Positions 62,549-64,000 of a stretch of DNA of 64,000 bases are shown here, piece after piece. The notes under the pieces were generated by a model. That model was not told the origin of the DNA. It searched no databases and saw nothing but the letters and a program-made list of their open reading frames with translations. Numbering within the stretch: the stretch's first letter is position 1; each line of letters opens with the position of its first letter. The DNA lies in the NCBI RefSeq assembly GCF_029211185.1, contig NZ_JARGDO010000003.1, forward strand, positions 124,001 through 188,000, read 5' to 3'. The DNA comes from Tessaracoccus caeni. Lineage in GTDB: Bacteria; Actinomycetota; Actinomycetes; Propionibacteriales; Propionibacteriaceae. Both the position numbers and the translations under genes were made by a program.

Positions 62549-64000
62549 TCAGGCTGCCGGTTCGGATGAGGTAGTGGTCATGCGGCGCATGAGGGATTCC
62601 TGGTCGGCGTCGGCGGCCATCAGCTCGCCGGTGATCTCGCCTTCGCGGATGGTGTAGATGCGGTCGCTGATGCCGAGCAGCTCGGGCAGCTCGGAGGAGA
62701 TCACGATGATCGCCTTGCCGCTGTCGGCCAGAGCGTGGATCAGCTTGTAGATCTCGAACTTGGCGCCGACGTCGATGCCGCGCGTGGGCTCGTCGAGGAT
62801 GAGCAGCTCAGGGGAGGTGTACATCCACTTGGCGAGCACCACCTTCTGCTGGTTGCCACCCGAGAGGGTGGCCACGCCGACGTCGATCGACGGGGTCTTG
62901 ATCCGCAGATCCTGGCGGTACTTCTCGGAGATCTCGTTCTCGATCGACGCCTGCAGCAGGCCGCCGCGGACGATGCCCTTGAGGTTGGCCGACGTGACAG
63001 TGGTCTTGATCGAGTCGAGCAGGTTGAGCCCCAGCACCTTGCGGTCTTCCGTGACGTAGGCGAGGCCGTCATCGATGGCCTGCTGCACGGTGGCGGGTGC
63101 GATCTCCTTGCCGCCCAGCGTCATCGTGCCGGACCGGAAGATGCCGTAGCTGCGGCCGAAGATCGAGCGGGCCAGCTCGGTGCGGCCCGCGCCCATCAGG
63201 CCCGCGAAGCCGACCACCTCGCCGCGGCGCACGTTGAACGACGCGTGCTTGACGATCATCCGGCCGGGGATGGTGGGGGACTCCACGTTCCAGTCGTGCA
63301 CCTCGAGCAGCACCTCGCGGATGTTCGGCGTGTGCTCGGGGTAGCGGTTCTCGATCGAGCGGCCCACCATGGAGCGGATGATCCGGTCCTCGTCCACCTG
63401 GCCGGCGATCACGTCGTAGGTCTCGACGGTCCGGCCGTCGCGGATCACGGTGACCGCGTCGGAGACGGCGGCGATCTCGTTCAGCTTGTGCGAGATCATG
63501 ATGCAGGTGATGCCGCGCGACTTGAGGCCGCGCATCAGGTCGAGCAGGTTGGCCGAATCGTCCTCGTTGAGGGCCGCAGTGGGCTCGTCGAGGATCAGCA
63601 GCTTCACGTTCTTGGACAGCGCCTTGGCGATCTCGACCAGCTGCTGCTGGCCGACGCCGAGGTTCTTGGTGGGCGTGTGCGGGTCGATGTCGAGGCCCAC
63701 CCGCGCGAGCAGTTCGGCCGCGCGCTGGTGCGCCGTGTTCCAGTCGATCAGGAGGCCCTTGCGCACCTCGGAGCCGAGGAAGATGTTCTCCGTGATGGAG
63801 AGCTCGGGGATCAGCGCCAGCTCCTGGTGGATGATGACGATGCCCTTCTCCTCCGAATCCTTGATCGTGGAGTTCTTGATCTCCTCGCCGTCGAAGAACA
63901 TGTCGCCTTCGTAGGTGCCGTGGGGCCAGACGCCGGAGAGCACCTTCATCAAGGTCGACTTTCCGGCGCCGTTCTCGCCGCAGATTGCGTGGATGTCGCC
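62549..64000 (-). CDS. mmsA: Multiple-monosaccharide ABC transporter ATP-binding protein (MmsA-like, 5' end missing)
   Basis: Tandem-ATPase subunit with the start beyond the window. The frame is open to base 64000 and includes Walker A GENGAGKST at the edge (about 63960). Cassette 1 then has VGQQQLVEIAKAL and LLILDEPTAALNE. Cassette 2 has GEVVGFAGLMGAGRTELARS, LSGGNQQKVVLAKWM and LLILDEPTRGIDVGAK. The second Walker A is the variant GLMGAGRTE usual in MglA/XylG/MmsA proteins. It drives the permease at 61275 and binder at 60069. Confidence 0.95.
   Translation of the reverse strand, partial: GDIHAICGENGAGKSTLMKVLSGVWPHGTYEGDMFFDGEEIKNSTIKDSEEKGIVIIHQELALIPELSITENIFLGSEVRKGLLIDWNTAHQRAAELLARVGLDIDPHTPTKNLGVGQQQLVEIAKALSKNVKLLILDEPTAALNEDDSANLLDLMRGLKSRGITCIMISHKLNEIAAVSDAVTVIRDGRTVETYDVIAGQVDEDRIIRSMVGRSIENRYPEHTPNIREVLLEVHDWNVESPTIPGRMIVKHASFNVRRGEVVGFAGLMGAGRTELARSIFGRSYGIFRSGTMTLGGKEIAPATVQQAIDDGLAYVTEDRKVLGLNLLDSIKTTVTSANLKGIVRGGLLQASIENEISEKYRQDLRIKTPSIDVGVATLSGGNQQKVVLAKWMYTSPELLILDEPTRGIDVGAKFEIYKLIHALADSGKAIIVISSELPELLGISDRIYTIREGEITGELMAADADQESLMRRMTTTSSEPAA

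Overview
The window is 64 kb of high-GC DNA (roughly two thirds G+C) from an actinobacterium. The gene content points to the Propionibacteriaceae (Tessaracoccus-like). It carries a membrane pyrophosphatase, pyruvate phosphate dikinase and its regulatory protein, polyphosphate glucokinase and a phosphofructokinase with a PPi-type PKTIDND motif. It also has a DLW-39 peptide and many genes whose start codon lies 6-7 nt after a TANNNT -10 box, the leaderless arrangement common in actinobacteria. Assignment to genus is inference.

Layout. 1-5.3 kb: end of a membrane protein, TerC, an MFS transporter and a NarL/LiaS-type two-component pair. 5.4-7.0 kb: fumarase, divergent from a DLW-39 peptide. 7.0-12.1 kb is an accessory island: the collapsed relic of an RHS-repeat gene, three A+T-richer lipoprotein/membrane genes, an unknown protein, and an AlbA_2/ATPase gene bracketed by a 33-bp direct repeat that copies the start of the next gene. 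12.1-15.7 kb: DUF885 hydrolase, lgt, a DCC-family thiol protein and several copies of a palindromic repeat. 15.7-25.7 kb: proton/sodium pyrophosphatase, PPDK regulatory protein, a Ugp-like ABC importer without its ATPase, and ppdK.

25.7-33.1 kb: an ECF-type sigma factor with a membrane-anchored partner that has an internally duplicated ectodomain, two tandem paralogous ABC exporters and an ABC-F ATPase. 33.1-40.1 kb: ppgK, a DUF1707/YdbS/YdbT-like envelope operon, phosphofructokinase, an FAD-linked oxidase with a decayed Fe-S tail, and tRNA-Gly(CCC). 40.1-44.8 kb: a SigE-family sigma factor with a membrane partner, a secreted Ig-like protein, a HAD phosphatase and two orphan TadE-like genes. 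44.8-47.5 kb: metNIQ.

47.5-64 kb is almost all sugar uptake. A LacI-controlled set (ABC importer, GH20, and a GH5-like glycosidase on the other strand) looks suited to beta-mannosyl/HexNAc glycans. It is followed by a cellobiose-type PTS operon with a GH1 phospho-glycosidase and its BglG-type regulator, and by a ChvE/MmsAB monosaccharide ABC importer that runs off the end.

The most unusual material is the RHS relic with its neighbouring small membrane genes, the direct-repeat-flanked AlbA_2 gene, a family of large palindromic repeats at gene ends (twice supplying the host gene's stop codon), and a palindrome that encodes two divergent leaderless promoters.
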